A stretch of 64,000 bases of DNA, from contig VWZX01000851.1 in assembly GCA_013399015.1 (NCBI GenBank), positions 7,464-71,463 on the forward strand. The letters run 5' to 3'. The DNA is from Galbula dea. Its lineage: Eukaryota > Chordata > Aves > Piciformes > Galbulidae. The position numbers and the translations under genes are program-made. A model generated the notes under the pieces. The model had not been told where the DNA came from. It saw only the letters and a list, made by a program, of their open reading frames with translations, and did no database searches. Shown in pieces: positions 1 through 11,692 of the stretch. Each line of letters begins with the position of its first letter. The first letter of the stretch is position 1.

Positions 1-57
1 GTTGGACTAGATGATCTTGAGGGTCCTTTCCAACCGTAATGATTCTGTGATTCTGTG
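1..57 (+). mobile_element. CR1 LINE, 3' tail cut by window edge
   Basis: Contains gttggactagatgatcttg and ends in two attctgtg octamers, the hallmark CR1 3' end. It is identical over its whole length to the last 57 bases of the copy at 11693-12056, so both belong to the same tail group (called group F here). The body of the element lies left of the window. Confidence 0.9.
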
Positions 58-1509
58 AACTGCAGAATTGTATTTGAAAAGTTACCTAAACTCTTGAATT
101 CATTCAATAGAGTGGTCTGTAAGTGCCCGTTCTAAATAGATGAAGACAGTTTAACCTATGCTAGTAATAATCTCAGGAAGGACAAGAGACTGACTAGGCA
201 CAGAAATTTAACTAGCTTCAATCCATTGAAGCTGAAAGAAATCACTCTGAGAGATGTGATATTGATGAAAAGATAAACCTGCTCAATAAAGAAGGAGTAT
301 TCAGAGGTGACCAAACCAGGACTTTAGGAAAGAAACCTTTCAAGGTTTCTCTTCGATGTAAACTTGTGTTACTCCTGAAAAATGGCTGGTTTCTTTCTGT
401 TTAAGTAATTTGGTTGTATGATTACTATCCATGCAAAAACATCTTTAATAAAATAATATCCTCTGTAAAAAAACCCAAACCAAACAAACCCGAGTTTTAA
501 TTTTATATCAGGCCTGTGTATTAGCTAGTCTGGTTTAAATAACACTGCAAACCTGCAGTCCTAACAGCACAGATGGCTGAGTAGCTTTAGAGTTCTCACT
601 CTTCTGTTTTAATGAAGATTTCGTATGTTTATTGATCATACAGTACCTAAGTGATACTGGTGCATCATAGCTACATATTTGTTCTTGTAAATCAGTGCAG
701 CAAATTAATCACCATAATAGTTCTTAATTCTTGAAGGTACTGTATGACAGGTTTTAGCACAAGGAGCCAAATTCCTTTGTCTGTCCATTTTGGCACAAAC
801 TGAATTTATTCTCTTAGCTTCACTCTGTATTGCAAACAAAGTTAGACAAAACAAGGCCACAAGAAATTCTGTATCCACTTCAAAAATGCTGTTATAAAGG
901 CTGAATTAATGGGAAGGCTTTATGATTAGGAAAAATAGCTATTTAGTAAGTGATTAGTCAAAAGGTTTCTATTTTTGGCACTGTTAAATTGTATACATCT
1001 GCTTAAAATGCTGTCCTTAGCTTTTAGAGGTCTTTGTTTGTGAACAGACAACACAATTTTTCAACATATTCATCATCCACAATTACCCAAATTTCAGGGA
1101 ATAATTATTAACACATGGAGAATTTGCAAATATTTCTAGTTCTCAATTCATATTTTGAAATTACCAGTACTAATTCCTCCTCTCAAACTCAATTTTGAGT
1201 TAGCCAGCCTAGTATGTATTTCCAGTTATGTTTGCAGAGATGCATTTTCAACTGTAGAATTCAGTTGGAAATGTACACACACAGGAAATACAAAACTGAG
1301 CTTTTCACCTTATTCCATCAGGAACATTTGCAACAGTAAAGACTGAGTGCCTCAATATTAGTAGTATAAATATTTCATCAAACTGAAATTTTGAAATGGA
1401 ATGAGTATTTCTAGTCCTTGTTTCAGTATAGCTGATCCCTTAGCAAGTAGCATCCATGTCTCCATTGATATGCTATCTGGCGGCATCTCAAGAGTAACAC
1501 TTGCAGATC
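58..1509. other. Intron 1 sequence without recognised features
   Basis: AT-rich, many stops in all frames. An AATAAA hexamer near 447 has no accompanying coding or retrogene sequence, so I do not call a polyadenylation site. The short open frames at 1155-1346 and 1401-1625 have no recognisable protein signature. Confidence 0.6.
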
Positions 1510-2016
1510 TTAGGCAGTTTTGTGTTTGTTGGTTGATGAAGACCCAATTCCATGAAAGCCCCTGGCTTTTTTCAATCTCTGGTGATGCAAGTGAAACAGA
1601 CTGCTGTGGATCAAAGATAAAGTGACTTCCAGAAGCTTAGGGAACAATGTTTTCCCTTCTAGCCACCTCAAGGAAAAAGCCTTTGAGAGCAAAGCAACAG
1701 CTATGTTGCTGCTCTCATTCCCCTGCTCCCTGTCCTTTCTGCTTGGCTGTGCTGCAGGAAAATCCTCCTGTAAAGAGTGTGTTTCCTTGCTAGTGTCCTT
1801 CATGCATGTGGTAATAAACTCAGCCAAGTTAACCTGAAGTCTAGGGAAGACATCTTGGAGAAAGTTTAGTTGATGATCTGGATATAGCAAATTGGACCAG
1901 AGCAAGAGCCCTTCTTTGTCTCTTGTCTTGATACCTAGATGTGTTCCGGTAGGTTTATGGTACTGCTTCTTTGTATAGGCCTTCACAAGCAAGCCTTTGC
2001 AGTATGTACTTTGTCA
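1510..2016 (-). other. Unassigned 160-codon open frame, possible old retrocopy fragment
   Basis: Seen: an open frame of about 168 codons between stops on the minus strand, unusually long for such AT-rich intron, and locally GC-richer than its surroundings. The listed start is TTG, not ATG, so a real start is doubtful. Composition looks protein-like (leucine-rich middle, e.g. LEVTLSLIHSSL) without transmembrane segments or a domain I can name. No introns, poly-A or flanking duplication is evident. It could be a fragment of a processed pseudogene, an old transposon, or chance. Function unknown. Confidence 0.25.
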
Positions 2017-3028
2017 GTTAGTGATATGTAATGTATGTGCACAAATGTGCATCTCTCCCATCAATGCCAAAACCATTTTTCATTTCTTCAGATGTGAGGC
2101 AGTGGCTATGATGGTTGCATCAGGTAGCTCTGGGAACGACAGCTGTGCACCTTGCTGCTTTGCAGGTGGTTCACCAGCAGCAATACAAGACCTTCCTAAC
2201 CCAGGAGAAAGCACAGCAGACCCAATCTAGAGTCTAGGTCTTGCTGAAGGGTTTCAGGATAGTTAGCTCTGCTTAGATGTAAATGCATTGCAAAGTGTGT
2301 TGCACTACAGCAGAAAGAAGGGGGAGGGGGACTAAAGGGGCAAAATGTGCAAATTCACACTGCTGTACACCATGAAATTTCGTCCTTTGGTTGAGAGTCT
2401 GATCAACTAGTTGAAAATAAGCTGGAGACAGACCAGGATTTTTACCTTTTTGTTGTTGTGGTTTTGTTTGTTGGTTGGTTTAGTGTCTTTCACGTACTTT
2501 ATTGGGGCTCATTCTCTTGGTTTAGCATGTTCCTGTTCGTATTATCTTCATTCAACTACTTGCTTATAAATGTCAATGGCATAATTGGTACAATTTTGGA
2601 GCACTCTGGATTCTGTTGGAATCTTTTCCAGGTAAATGTAGGTTTGGGCAGAAGAGCAGCAGAGTTACCAGCCTAAATTTGTAGAAAGTGAAAGTGGATG
2701 GAGTTGTTCTGGGTACTTGTAAATTGACTGAGTCAGTGTGTATCTGGAACACGTTTTTGGTAGTGAGACTGCTTGTAACACTTTGCATGGTGGTTTGGAT
2801 TTGGACTTCTCACTTGCAGGAACAGCAGCTTTTGAGTGAGGTGCAAAATAGAAAGCAAGATACACTGTTTTGAAGTGTTAAAGGTGGTGGCTGGTGGCTG
2901 TATAAAATGTGTTAACACAATGTATCCATCAAATCTTCAGGCATTTTCATTCTTCAGGCAGTTTCAAAGAATTTCTGCTGGGATTACATTTACAAGTACC
3001 CCCAAAATCCTGATTGATGGAGGCTGTT

Positions 3029-3100
3029 ACTTGAAATATTGTTGATAGTTGGCCATTTTGGGCCCACTACTTAAAATATTGTTGATAGTTGGCTATTTCA
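3029..3100. repeat. Imperfect 40-bp tandem duplication
   Basis: Two adjacent units starting acttgaaatattgttgatag and acttaaaatattgttgatag, 40 bases apart; the second unit is incomplete at its end. The differences are single substitutions, so the duplication is not recent. Confidence 0.8.
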
Positions 3101-5069
3101 TTATGGATCTGCTATACCTTGTATATACATCTGACAGAAAAATGTAGAGGCACTAATTAACCTCAATGGTTGAGGAGAGTAGTTTACCAGAAACCAGTCA
3201 AAGATAGGAAAGATCCAGACATCTGTGGTCTTTGTTACATATAAAAGCTCTCAGAAATGGCATTCATGCATTCTAAACATCAAGCCTAATTGCAGAGTGT
3301 GAAGTGAAGGTGAGAGCTAGTAATAGCTTTGAAAAAAAAAAAAGACAATTTCCATCACATATACAGTACAGAAGTTTAAAGAAGCTGCTTACACATACAG
3401 CTTAAAGTTTATGCTCCTAGATTAAATCATACATTAAGCAATGAGAACAACATTTAACACTCACTTTAGTGTCATTAGAATTGAAAATTATCTTCATAAA
3501 CAGTTAGAAGTGAGGAGGACACTTCTTCCTGGCTTGAAGAATTTAATAAAAATCATCAAGCACTATTGGATGCATGAGCAATCTTTCAGAAATCTGTGGA
3601 AAGCTATGTCAACATCTGAGTAGTAGAGAGAGGTGGCTGCTTGAACACTTGCACCAGTGGAGGTTACACATGTGTGATCATTTTGCATCTGTCACAACCA
3701 ACACAGAGCACTCTGATGTATCTGAAAGGCAGAACTCACCACAAACTCTTCAGCACTTCAAACATACAGCTCTGTGGGTATGTGTGTGTGTCTGTGAATT
3801 GGGTTTGTGGGTAGTCTCTTTAGATACATTTCACATAATACAACTACTGCAAAATTTGAATATAGATGCATTTGAAAATGACCTCATGACAATTTTTTGT
3901 ATTGTTTGCAAGTTGCTTCTGAATCACTTTGTTAATGTCTTTGTTTTTATACTCTTCTGAATGTGCATGGAAAGTCTGTGTTAATTAACAATCAATGTGT
4001 CTAGCTGAATTCCAATTTTGTAGGATTCGGATTCATTCTCCTTCAGGTTTTCATCTTTCTCTCACTGTACGGTGGCAGCGAGTGCACAAAATGGTAATGC
4101 CTGGAATAGTTTTGGCAGCAATAATTCATTCTCTTCAGCAGCATCAAATCTCAGCAATAATTTCTTCTGTCAATTAATACCTAATCTCAACTCTTAAAAC
4201 TTGCAAAATGCTTACATTTCTGCCAAGGCTTGCAGTAAAAATCAAAGCTAACTTTTGGGTGTTTCTGCTCCTCTCACTGCAATCCTAGTAACTCTGTGTT
4301 ACTTAAGAAAGTACAGAAACATTTCTGAAGATAGAAAGTTCTATGCAAAATAGAATTTTTTTTTTTAAAATGCAATAGCTTGGGAAAGCTAATAGGCTTT
4401 TACAAAATGATAGTGGGCTACAATTCCATAATTTACCTGTTTCTTAGCATTAGAATTATGCTTGCTGCAGTTATTTTAGTCTATGTTGCCTGATCTGCCA
4501 AGGCTGTAATCCTCACTGTTGATAGCCATCCAACAACATGCCAACAATGGCAATGCTTTTCCCGCCCACTTCCAGCTAGGAGAGTGATTTGTTTGTCAAG
4601 TGTCTGTGAGATGGGAAAGTACTTTTTCCTTTTTTTTTTTTCCTTTTTTTTTTTCCTATCCTTGCAATGTTTTTCACCTTTTCTTTTTTAAAGTTGCAAT
4701 ATACCGTAGGTTCCTACATGTGTGTATGGTCTAGCAGAGCTCTAAAACTATGGCAGTGCTGTGAGGAGTGTCTTGACAGTGCAGTACATAGATAAGTAGC
4801 TGTACATCTGTTCTGTTTTAAAATAAAAAGCAGCTGACCCTAAAATTCTTGCCTTAAATCAAGTGCATTTAAGTAACTCAACAGCTAAAAGGAAGATGAG
4901 TTAACTGGTTCTGAGACAACAAACTCTTTCCACTTTTAAAGTATCCAAGTTCTGATGATAAGCTGTCATATCAGGTGGTTGAATGTTTTGTCACTAAGGT
5001 CATTCTCATGTTGTGTGAGGTTTATGTGGTACAAGCTAATGATGACAGTGAAAAATACTGCAAAAATAC
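3101..5069. other. Intron 1 with scattered T- and TG-rich stretches
   Basis: Contains a short TG microsatellite (about 3780-3795) and a T-rich block (about 4623-4695: runs of 8-13 T interrupted by cc). A 128-codon open frame at 3574-3960 crosses the TG tract and has no domain I recognise; I treat it as chance. Confidence 0.6.
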
Positions 5070-5850
5070 CAACTGGGACTTGTACTATTTAATATCTTTA
5101 TCAATGACCTGGATGAGATGTCACATCAGTAGGTTTGCAGATGACACCAAGTAGGGTGGAAGTGTTGATCTTCTTGAGGGTAGGAAGGCTCTGCAGAGAG
5201 ATCTAGACAGAGTGAATTGATGGGTTGAGGTCAGTGAAATAAGGTTCAACAAGGCCAAGTGTTGGCTCCTGCACTTTGGTCACAACGACCCCATGCAACG
5301 CTACAGGCTTGGGGCAGAGTAGCTGGAAAGCTGCCTGGCACAGAAGGACCTGGGAGAGCTGGCTTGACAGCAAGTGAAGATGAGGCAGCAGTGTGCCCAG
5401 GTGGCCAAGAAGGCCAATAGCATCCTGGCCTGTGTCAGAAATGGTGTGGCCAGCAGGAGTGGAGAAGAGATTGTCCTCCTGGACTGGGCACTGGTGAGGC
5501 TGCATCTCAAGTATTGTGTTCAGTTTTGGGCCACTCACTACAAGAAGGACATTGAGCTGTTGGATTATGTCCCAAGAAAGGCAACAAAGGGTCTGGAGAA
5601 GAAGTGTGATGAGGATTGGCTGAGGGAACTGGGGCTGGTTAGTGTGAGGAAGAGGAGGCTCAGGAGAGACCTTAGCTGTCTCTACAACTACCTGGAAGGA
5701 GGTTGGAGCCAAGTGGGGCTCTGTTTCTTCTCCTAGGTAACAAGTGAGAAGACAAGAGGAAATGGCCTCAAGTTGCACCAGGGGAGGTTTAGATTGGATA
5801 GCAGGAACAATTTCCTCCCAGACAGAGTTGTTAGGCATTGGCCCAGGCCC
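5070..5850 (+). mobile_element. CR1 LINE, ORF2 C-terminal region, 3'-truncated
   Basis: Conceptual translation shows the CR1 polyprotein in pieces: NIFINDLDE, FADDTK followed by a stop, the KCxxLH-type segment, and the QxxQCAQVAKKANSIL ... FQFWATHYKKD-like block, interrupted by stops and frame changes. The copy stops at 5850 shortly after the RHWxR position and lacks the tail with octamers, which is unusual because CR1 copies normally lose the 5' end; the 3' loss must be a later deletion. Closest relative in the window is the copy at 17557-18194. Confidence 0.9.
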
Positions 5851-6678
5851 ACTGAAAATTAATTTCCCATGACCACTGCTAGTTTCATGGGGAAATGGGA
5901 AATGTTCATTAAATTTAACTTAGAAGGCAAGCTCACTTTGTATAAGCCAAAAGTTCAGGCTGTGTTCTGGGTAGTTCCTTGCATCTTATAAAACCCAGCA
6001 GGAGGCAAATAGCTGCATTTTATTCTATTACTTAATACCTGCATGCCCAGTTATACACGATTTAGAAGCTATCTTAAGCTTTCTTCATATCTTTGAGCAT
6101 TACATTTGAGTATGGTTCAAATAGAAATAATAGTAAAAGGATGTTTTTATGCATAGTGATCTCCTTAGATGTTAGACAATTTGATGTGGAGAACTGCATG
6201 TTCCCAAAGTTCTTTCTTCATTCAAGACTCAACTGTGGATGGAGGAAAAATGTCCCAAGACTTGAAATGCACTTCATTTCCTTTTTACTGAGGAAATAAA
6301 ATAGAAATTAAGAAGAGAATTTTCAGAGTTCCATTTGCATTGACTGAAATGTGACAATCATGTCAAGTTGACCTTTGTAAGTTGTTTGGTGTTACTCAGA
6401 AACCTTTTCCATGTTACTTTTTTTACTCTAGCTGCTTGCTGCATGATTTTTTGCTTGTTCCATTATAAGAATGGCAGTATCTTTAATTTCAAAAATTAGT
6501 GTTTTGTTACAAACCCTCTGGATTCTGCTGTGATTTTTGGTGGAGTCTGAATGTCATAGAAGCATTATTTCTGATGTCTAATTAGATATCCAAGGGATTT
6601 AACTTCTGAGTGTCATTGTCATCAAGCTGATGATCCTGAAAGTGATGTAGAAGAAACAAAATAACATAGACACAAAAA
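5851..6678. other. Intron 1 sequence without recognised features
   Basis: Unique AT-rich DNA directly after the deleted CR1 3' end; the only open frame above 60 codons (6093-6299) has no domain signature. Confidence 0.6.
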
Positions 6679-6897
6679 TGATCAGAGGGTTGGAACACAT
6701 GTCCTGTGAGGAAAGGCTGAGAAAGTTGGGGTTGTTCAGGCTGCCCAGGGCAGTGGTGGAGTTGCCATCCGTGGAGGGGTTCAAATAACATCGAGATGTG
6801 GTCCTTAGGGACCTGTTTTAGTGGTCTGGTGGTGCTAGGTTGATGGTTGGACTCAGTGATCTCAGAGGTCTCTTCCAACTTTAATGATTCTGTGATT
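6679..6897 (+). mobile_element. CR1 LINE with internal deletion
   Basis: Starts in the 'gaggaaaggctgagaaagtt' part of the CR1 ORF2 end, then jumps at about 6743 directly into the 'ctgcccagggcagtggtgga' segment close to the 3' end, skipping roughly 250 bp present in complete copies, and finishes with the usual tail and attctgtg. The two ends share gttcaggctgccc-like sequence, suggesting the deletion occurred between short similar motifs. Confidence 0.88.
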
Positions 6898-7775
6898 TGA
6901 TTTTTGGGAGATAAATCCTCATTTCCTCTCTTTTTGCTCTCCCAGTAAGCTGTACATGTATTGTCACATTTGTTTAACATACAATTTGGATTTCTAATTA
7001 AAATCTTACTTTTGGCATGTTCCAACTGAGAAGCTGCTGCTGTAGACCAATCATTGGGGAGCCTTATGGAATGGGATATAAGTGCAGTTAGAATTTAGGT
7101 CCCTTTCTTATGAACAAAATTCTGGTTCCTGCAAACTGAAAGCCTTGTCAAACAAAGGCTGCATGGAAGAAAGAGTTGTCTATTTGCCATGGCGATGCAT
7201 AGAATGGCATTCCCATTCCCGTCTCATTTTGCCATTGTTCAAAGAAAAGCTTATTCTGAACTCCAGTGAGGTGTGAAAATTCACTCATAAAACACAAATG
7301 CTTTCTCCTTTTATTTTTAAGTTTGCCTTTTTATGCATTTAATAAATTGAAGAACTGTACTTGTCTTGGAAAGCATCCATTAAATCCTAATCTATTTCCA
7401 AGTTTCATTTCAAAGGTTTAAAACACAGAGGTGCTCTCATCTGACTTCAGTAGCATTCATGTGTGCTCAGATCTTTCCAATTATAATACATGTCATTTTT
7501 TTAATGCCTCTGTTATACCAATATTGAAATCATAGGTATTTTGAATAAAGTAATATGTAAACAAAACACTAAAATGGCAGCTAGTTCCTAGTGGAAATCT
7601 GTAGGTATTGTAAGAAGTGAAACTTCTGGGATGCACATTTTGAGTATTGTGCTAGAAACATAATGCATGGGGAGACTCCAGAATGCATAGTGAAGGTCCA
7701 GTTGCCTGGAGTATTGCCTCACTCTAGGAGTGGAGACATTTTACTGGGGTCTGAGAGAAGTGGTTTGGGGTCCTG
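6898..7775. other. Intron 1 sequence without recognised features
   Basis: AT-rich; no repeat family, splice-flanked open frame or conserved-looking motif cluster was recognised. Confidence 0.55.
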
Positions 7776-7927
7776 GGGGGAGGAGGAAGAGGAGGAGGAC
7801 AGAAGGGTAGTGTCTCTCCTGGTAACTCCTTCCTTCCTGCCTGCCTGCCTGCCTTCCCACCTTCATTCCTGCCTTCCTTCCTCCCTCCTTCCCCTACCTC
7901 TCCTCCCTCTTCTCCCTTCCTTTTTTC
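7776..7927. repeat. Purine block followed by ~100-bp pyrimidine block with TGCC/TTCC microsatellite
   Basis: About 30 bases of almost pure purine (gggaggaggaagaggaggagg type) are followed after a short spacer by about 100 bases that are almost all C and T, with ccttcctgcctgcctgcctg at 7829-7848. Strand-asymmetric purine/pyrimidine tracts of this length can form triplex DNA; this is known of such tracts, not shown here. Open frames on both strands across this tract are compositional artefacts. Confidence 0.85.
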
Positions 7928-8880
7928 AACTGGTCTTTTGTACAGTCCTCTGAGGTAGAAGCCAAAACTTAAGTTCCAATCTCTATTCACTCTTATTTCT
8001 TGTATTAGGATGAATGTGAACAAAATATCTGTAAGGTTTGATTGAGGTGCCTCTAGAAGGCCTTAGGCTGTAAAGACAATGACTCTTTACTGTTGCAAAA
8101 GCATTGGCATAGAATAACAATATGTTTGTTGGCTGTAGTTTATGATGTTGTGGAATGCCACACTTGCCTTGAGTTGTCTAGACTGGAAAGGAACAGCTGT
8201 AAAAAGAATGACAAATAGATGTTTTTTCTGCTTTTCCTGTACTAAATCTATATCAAGGAGAGAGCTGATGAGTTGGCACCGAGTTGAAATCAAAATCAAT
8301 GTTTATAATAGGTAGCTGTCTTAACATCAATACTAATATTTCTTAATCTTCACTTAATGTTATAGATATCAAATCCTTCACTGGAAGCAGTTCTAAGTGA
8401 TGTATGGCATAAAAAAGTTGTGATCGATGGACAGGATACAACCAGGCAGCAAATGTGTTCTCTAAGATGTTATGTCTGCTGCAGCCAGAATATCCTCCTG
8501 TCAATTGGGAGGGCATGGGATCTGCATGGATTAAATAATTAATCTCTGTTGCTCTTGGAAATATTTTTGCAGCTTCCTCAGACAATGCCCACTTAATGAG
8601 AAGATGAACGGTACTCAGCTTAAAACAAATTTTAACAACTATTTCACTAGTGCTTCAAATATTCTGAAATGGAGTAATAATTTCAAGGAGATGTTACAAA
8701 ATCTGTGTTTATCTTTCTGATGAGTCCCATCCAATGAATCAGTATCCAAAAGGGCCTTCTACATGCTTTATTGGACTCTTTGACTAGCCTTTCTTTTCTC
8801 ACCTTGAGAGAGGGGGATGCTTGAGGATGGGGAGAGGAAGCCAAGAGCCCTGACAACATGCAATCTTGTACTAGTTCTCT
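7928..8880. other. Intron 1 sequence without recognised features
   Basis: Mixed-composition single-copy DNA. The antisense frame at 8343-8585 (80 codons) has no signature I know. Confidence 0.5.
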
Positions 8881-9430
8881 GTGAAAGAAATAAATCCCAA
8901 CTTGGATCTCGACACATTCATCATTGCTCTGGCTAGGTCAGATAAGATGAAACCAGGAGTGGAAAACACCAACCCTTTACCTTTCATTTATACAGCTGTT
9001 CTCAGGGGCTTGTTTTCTTTTCTTTCCAAGTTTTGCAAAGGATGTCTAATAAGGTGAAACCTAACTGTGGGCCAGTAAATGTTACCAGCTTTGCTCTGGC
9101 AGTGTCTTCACTGCCAGAACGGGGCTGTGTGCATTGTAAACAATTCCATACTAACACCTCAGTCTCATTAATTCCCAGCTTCTCTGAAACACATCTCAGT
9201 GGCAGCCTCTACTAATTAACTCAGCCACTAATTGGGTCAGTTGAAATAAAGTAGACAGCAGTCACTCAAGCAGACTAGAACAGCCTGTTCTCTAATTGCT
9301 TTTGACAGAGGAACGAAAAAAGGGAGCTTGAATATTACAGACTAGCACTAGCCACCACTGTGGGCTCAGAGTGATTACTTCTAATGAATTCTTTAATATA
9401 AACTGCAACAAATGTTGTTTCCCCATGTGT
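8881..9430. promoter_or_regulatory. Candidate conserved non-coding / regulatory block
   Basis: Repeat-free stretch of more balanced composition than its neighbours. It has an E-box CAGCTG at 8993-8998, and TAAT-core homeodomain-type sites clustered at about 9166-9235 (cattaattcc, actaattaac, cactaattgg). Mammalian DMD has a muscle enhancer in intron 1 that uses E-box and MEF2 sites; I infer only that this block is a reasonable place to look for the bird equivalent. No alignment was available, so orthology is not claimed. Confidence 0.25.
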
Positions 9431-10740
9431 GGTTAACTCATCCTCCTCTGCCTCAGTTCTGCATGTGTGTGACAGGACTGCTGCCAGCCTGTAGGCACGT
9501 GAAGCATTTCTCTGATTTTTTTAGAGGAGTAAATCAGAAAATCTAGGAGAAAATACATAAAAATCAAAGCAATTCCAAGCTTTGCAACTATGTAGCACTA
9601 GGTGGCATTTGCTGAGAACAGGACAGCAATTTCATTTTGAAACCAGAAGCTTGTGTGCAGCACCAGGTACTGGGGTCTTATTTTAGATCCTGATTACCTG
9701 TTTTAAATCCTAATGCTGTTTTCAGCGTCATTTGATATTAGTTGACAGTCTATCAGTCAGAAAGTTTGTGGGCTCCTATTTTCCCTTTTTGATGTGTACT
9801 GCTCTGCCTGGGTCATGACTAAACCTTCCTGTCCCTGTTCCTGTAGTTGTCATTATTTGAACATAAATAGAAACCCAGGTGGTAAAAATCTCCAGTTAAG
9901 GAAAGACACAGTCAGTCTAACAGGAAGAATTTGTCTCTGTTTTCTGAACAAACCAAACATGATTGTGTATTTTTCATGAAAGATAAACATATTATGAATG
10001 TGGGCAATTTTATCTAGTTACACAACCTTGACTTTTTTTGTTTTGTTTTTACTAATTATTGCTTGTTACAATGATACTCCCATGCAGTCTTTGCTGCAGC
10101 CTGATCTGAGGTGGCCTGCTGAGCAACTGGATGCTGCTCTGTCTTCCAAAGTTTAAAAAACACAAACAACCAAAACCAAACCAGCCAACAAAACCCACCA
10201 CAGACAAACACCTAAGAAGGCTAGAAAACTGCAGCCTCTGTGTCCAGTTTGCTGTTGGCCCCAGCTCCTTTATCAGAGTTTTCCTCCTCGCAGTGCATGT
10301 AACAACTTCCCTGGTGAAAACCACATAGGCTAGAGGCACTTAAAGGTTTTCAAAACCAAGATTCTTATTTTGTTGGGATGTTTTGTTTGTTTTTTTTTCT
10401 GGTGACATTGCTGAAATACAAGACCTGCCAGTGCTGCTTTTTTCTGGGATGTAACTTTTCCCACAGTGGTGACAGGAACATTTATGGTCCTGGGATTTGC
10501 TTCCAGTCAGCTTGGTAACAGCAGCCGAAGTGAGAGCACTTGCTTTCACTTTGAATTAGTTTCAGCACTTCTCAGGTCACTGTTTCAGAGGAGTAACAAT
10601 GCCTATTACAAGTTGTCACTAAATATGCTATGTACACTGTTTTATTAGTCTTTAACTGATGAGAATGCTGGCTGTGTATTAGAGCTTGTAGAGGGACTGC
10701 TGCTGCTATGCTACCTGCTTGAGCCAATCAATCTGTCCCA
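9431..10740. other. Intron 1 sequence without recognised features
   Basis: Unique DNA with an A-rich segment at 10155-10200 (aaacaaccaaaaccaaacc). Overlapping open frames on both strands at 10052-10339 reflect this low-complexity composition. Confidence 0.55.
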
Positions 10741-11045
10741 ATAGAATCATTAAGGTTGGAAAAGACCTCTGAGATTATCAAGTCCAACCAGCCACCTAAC
10801 AGTACCATGCTCACAACTAAACCATGGCCCCAAACATCATATCTACACGTTCATTTGAACTGTTCCAGGGATGGTAATTCCACCACCTCCCTGGCCAGCC
10901 TGTGCCAATGCCTGAAACTCTTCCTAGTATCCAGCCAGAACCTCCCCTGGCACAGCTTGAGGGTTATATGCTTGTCCCTGAGGTGGGAGCGGAAAGCACT
11001 GCTGCTACTCTGTTCCCATGCCTTTACCTCACTGGTGACAGGAGA
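10741..11045 (-). mobile_element. CR1 LINE fragment, antisense
   Basis: Begins with the reverse-complemented tail (atagaatcattaaggttgg) and continues through ccaccacctccctggccagc to the region corresponding to the ORF2 C-terminus; 5' end lost. The sequence diverges strongly beyond 11000, so the right edge is approximate. Tail belongs to the most common group in this window (group A, 'ctaggttgatggttggac'). Confidence 0.85.
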
Positions 11046-11478
11046 CATGAAATCAGGATCTTCTCCCAAAGAGTATTTAAGAAACTTTAAAGGGAAGAGA
11101 AAAAAAGCTGGGTCTTTGATGCTTTCTCTGCTTTTTTTTGCAACCTATGCAGCTAAGTCGTAAGTTATTCCACTTAACATCCAGCAAGCCAGCAAAAAGA
11201 CAATAACCAGACCCTGGGGCCCCTCAGAAAGTTTATTGCCTTTTAGCAGTTCTACTCCTTCTTTCTGGGTCAAACCCATAGAAATGGAGAAGTGTGATCA
11301 GTTTTCCAAAGTGTGTTTGCATGTGGTAGACCAGAGGAGAACTAGGCTAATTGCTGGGAATACCATTACAAGTGTCTGAAGTGGTGATGAATACCCCATG
11401 TTGTGTAGCCTGTTCTGGAAATGTGAACTGAAATTATGTGAATTTATTTTATCTTTTTATTCAGTTAATTCAATTGAA
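11046..11478. other. Intron 1 sequence without recognised features
   Basis: Spacer between two CR1 copies of opposite orientation; nothing else recognised. Confidence 0.5.
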
Positions 11479-11628
11479 CCAGGGCAGTGGCAGAGCCATC
11501 ATCCCTGGAGGTGTTTAAAGGCTCATAGATGTGGTCCTTGGGGACATGGTTTAGTGGCATGGGGGTGCTAGGTTGATGGTTGAGCTTTATGATCTTTGAG
11601 GTCTCTTCCAACTTTAATGATTCTGTGA
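11479..11628 (+). mobile_element. CR1 LINE, short 3' fragment
   Basis: Starts at ccagggcagtggcagagcca and contains ctaggttgatggttgagc and a single attctgtga at the end. A 150-bp 5'-truncated group A copy, lying just 64 bp upstream of the next, younger CR1 in the same orientation. Confidence 0.9.
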
Positions 11629-11692
11629 AGTCTGTTCCTGCTTTTGTCTTGGAAATTGTACCTGCTACAATTTTCTTGGAGAAAAGGGCTGA

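Noticed and set aside
3574..3960. 128-codon forward frame
   Set aside because: Crosses a TG microsatellite, no domain, no splice or start context.
7663..8023. Opposed 96- and 99-codon frames
   Set aside because: Generated by the purine/pyrimidine tract; sequences are low-complexity.
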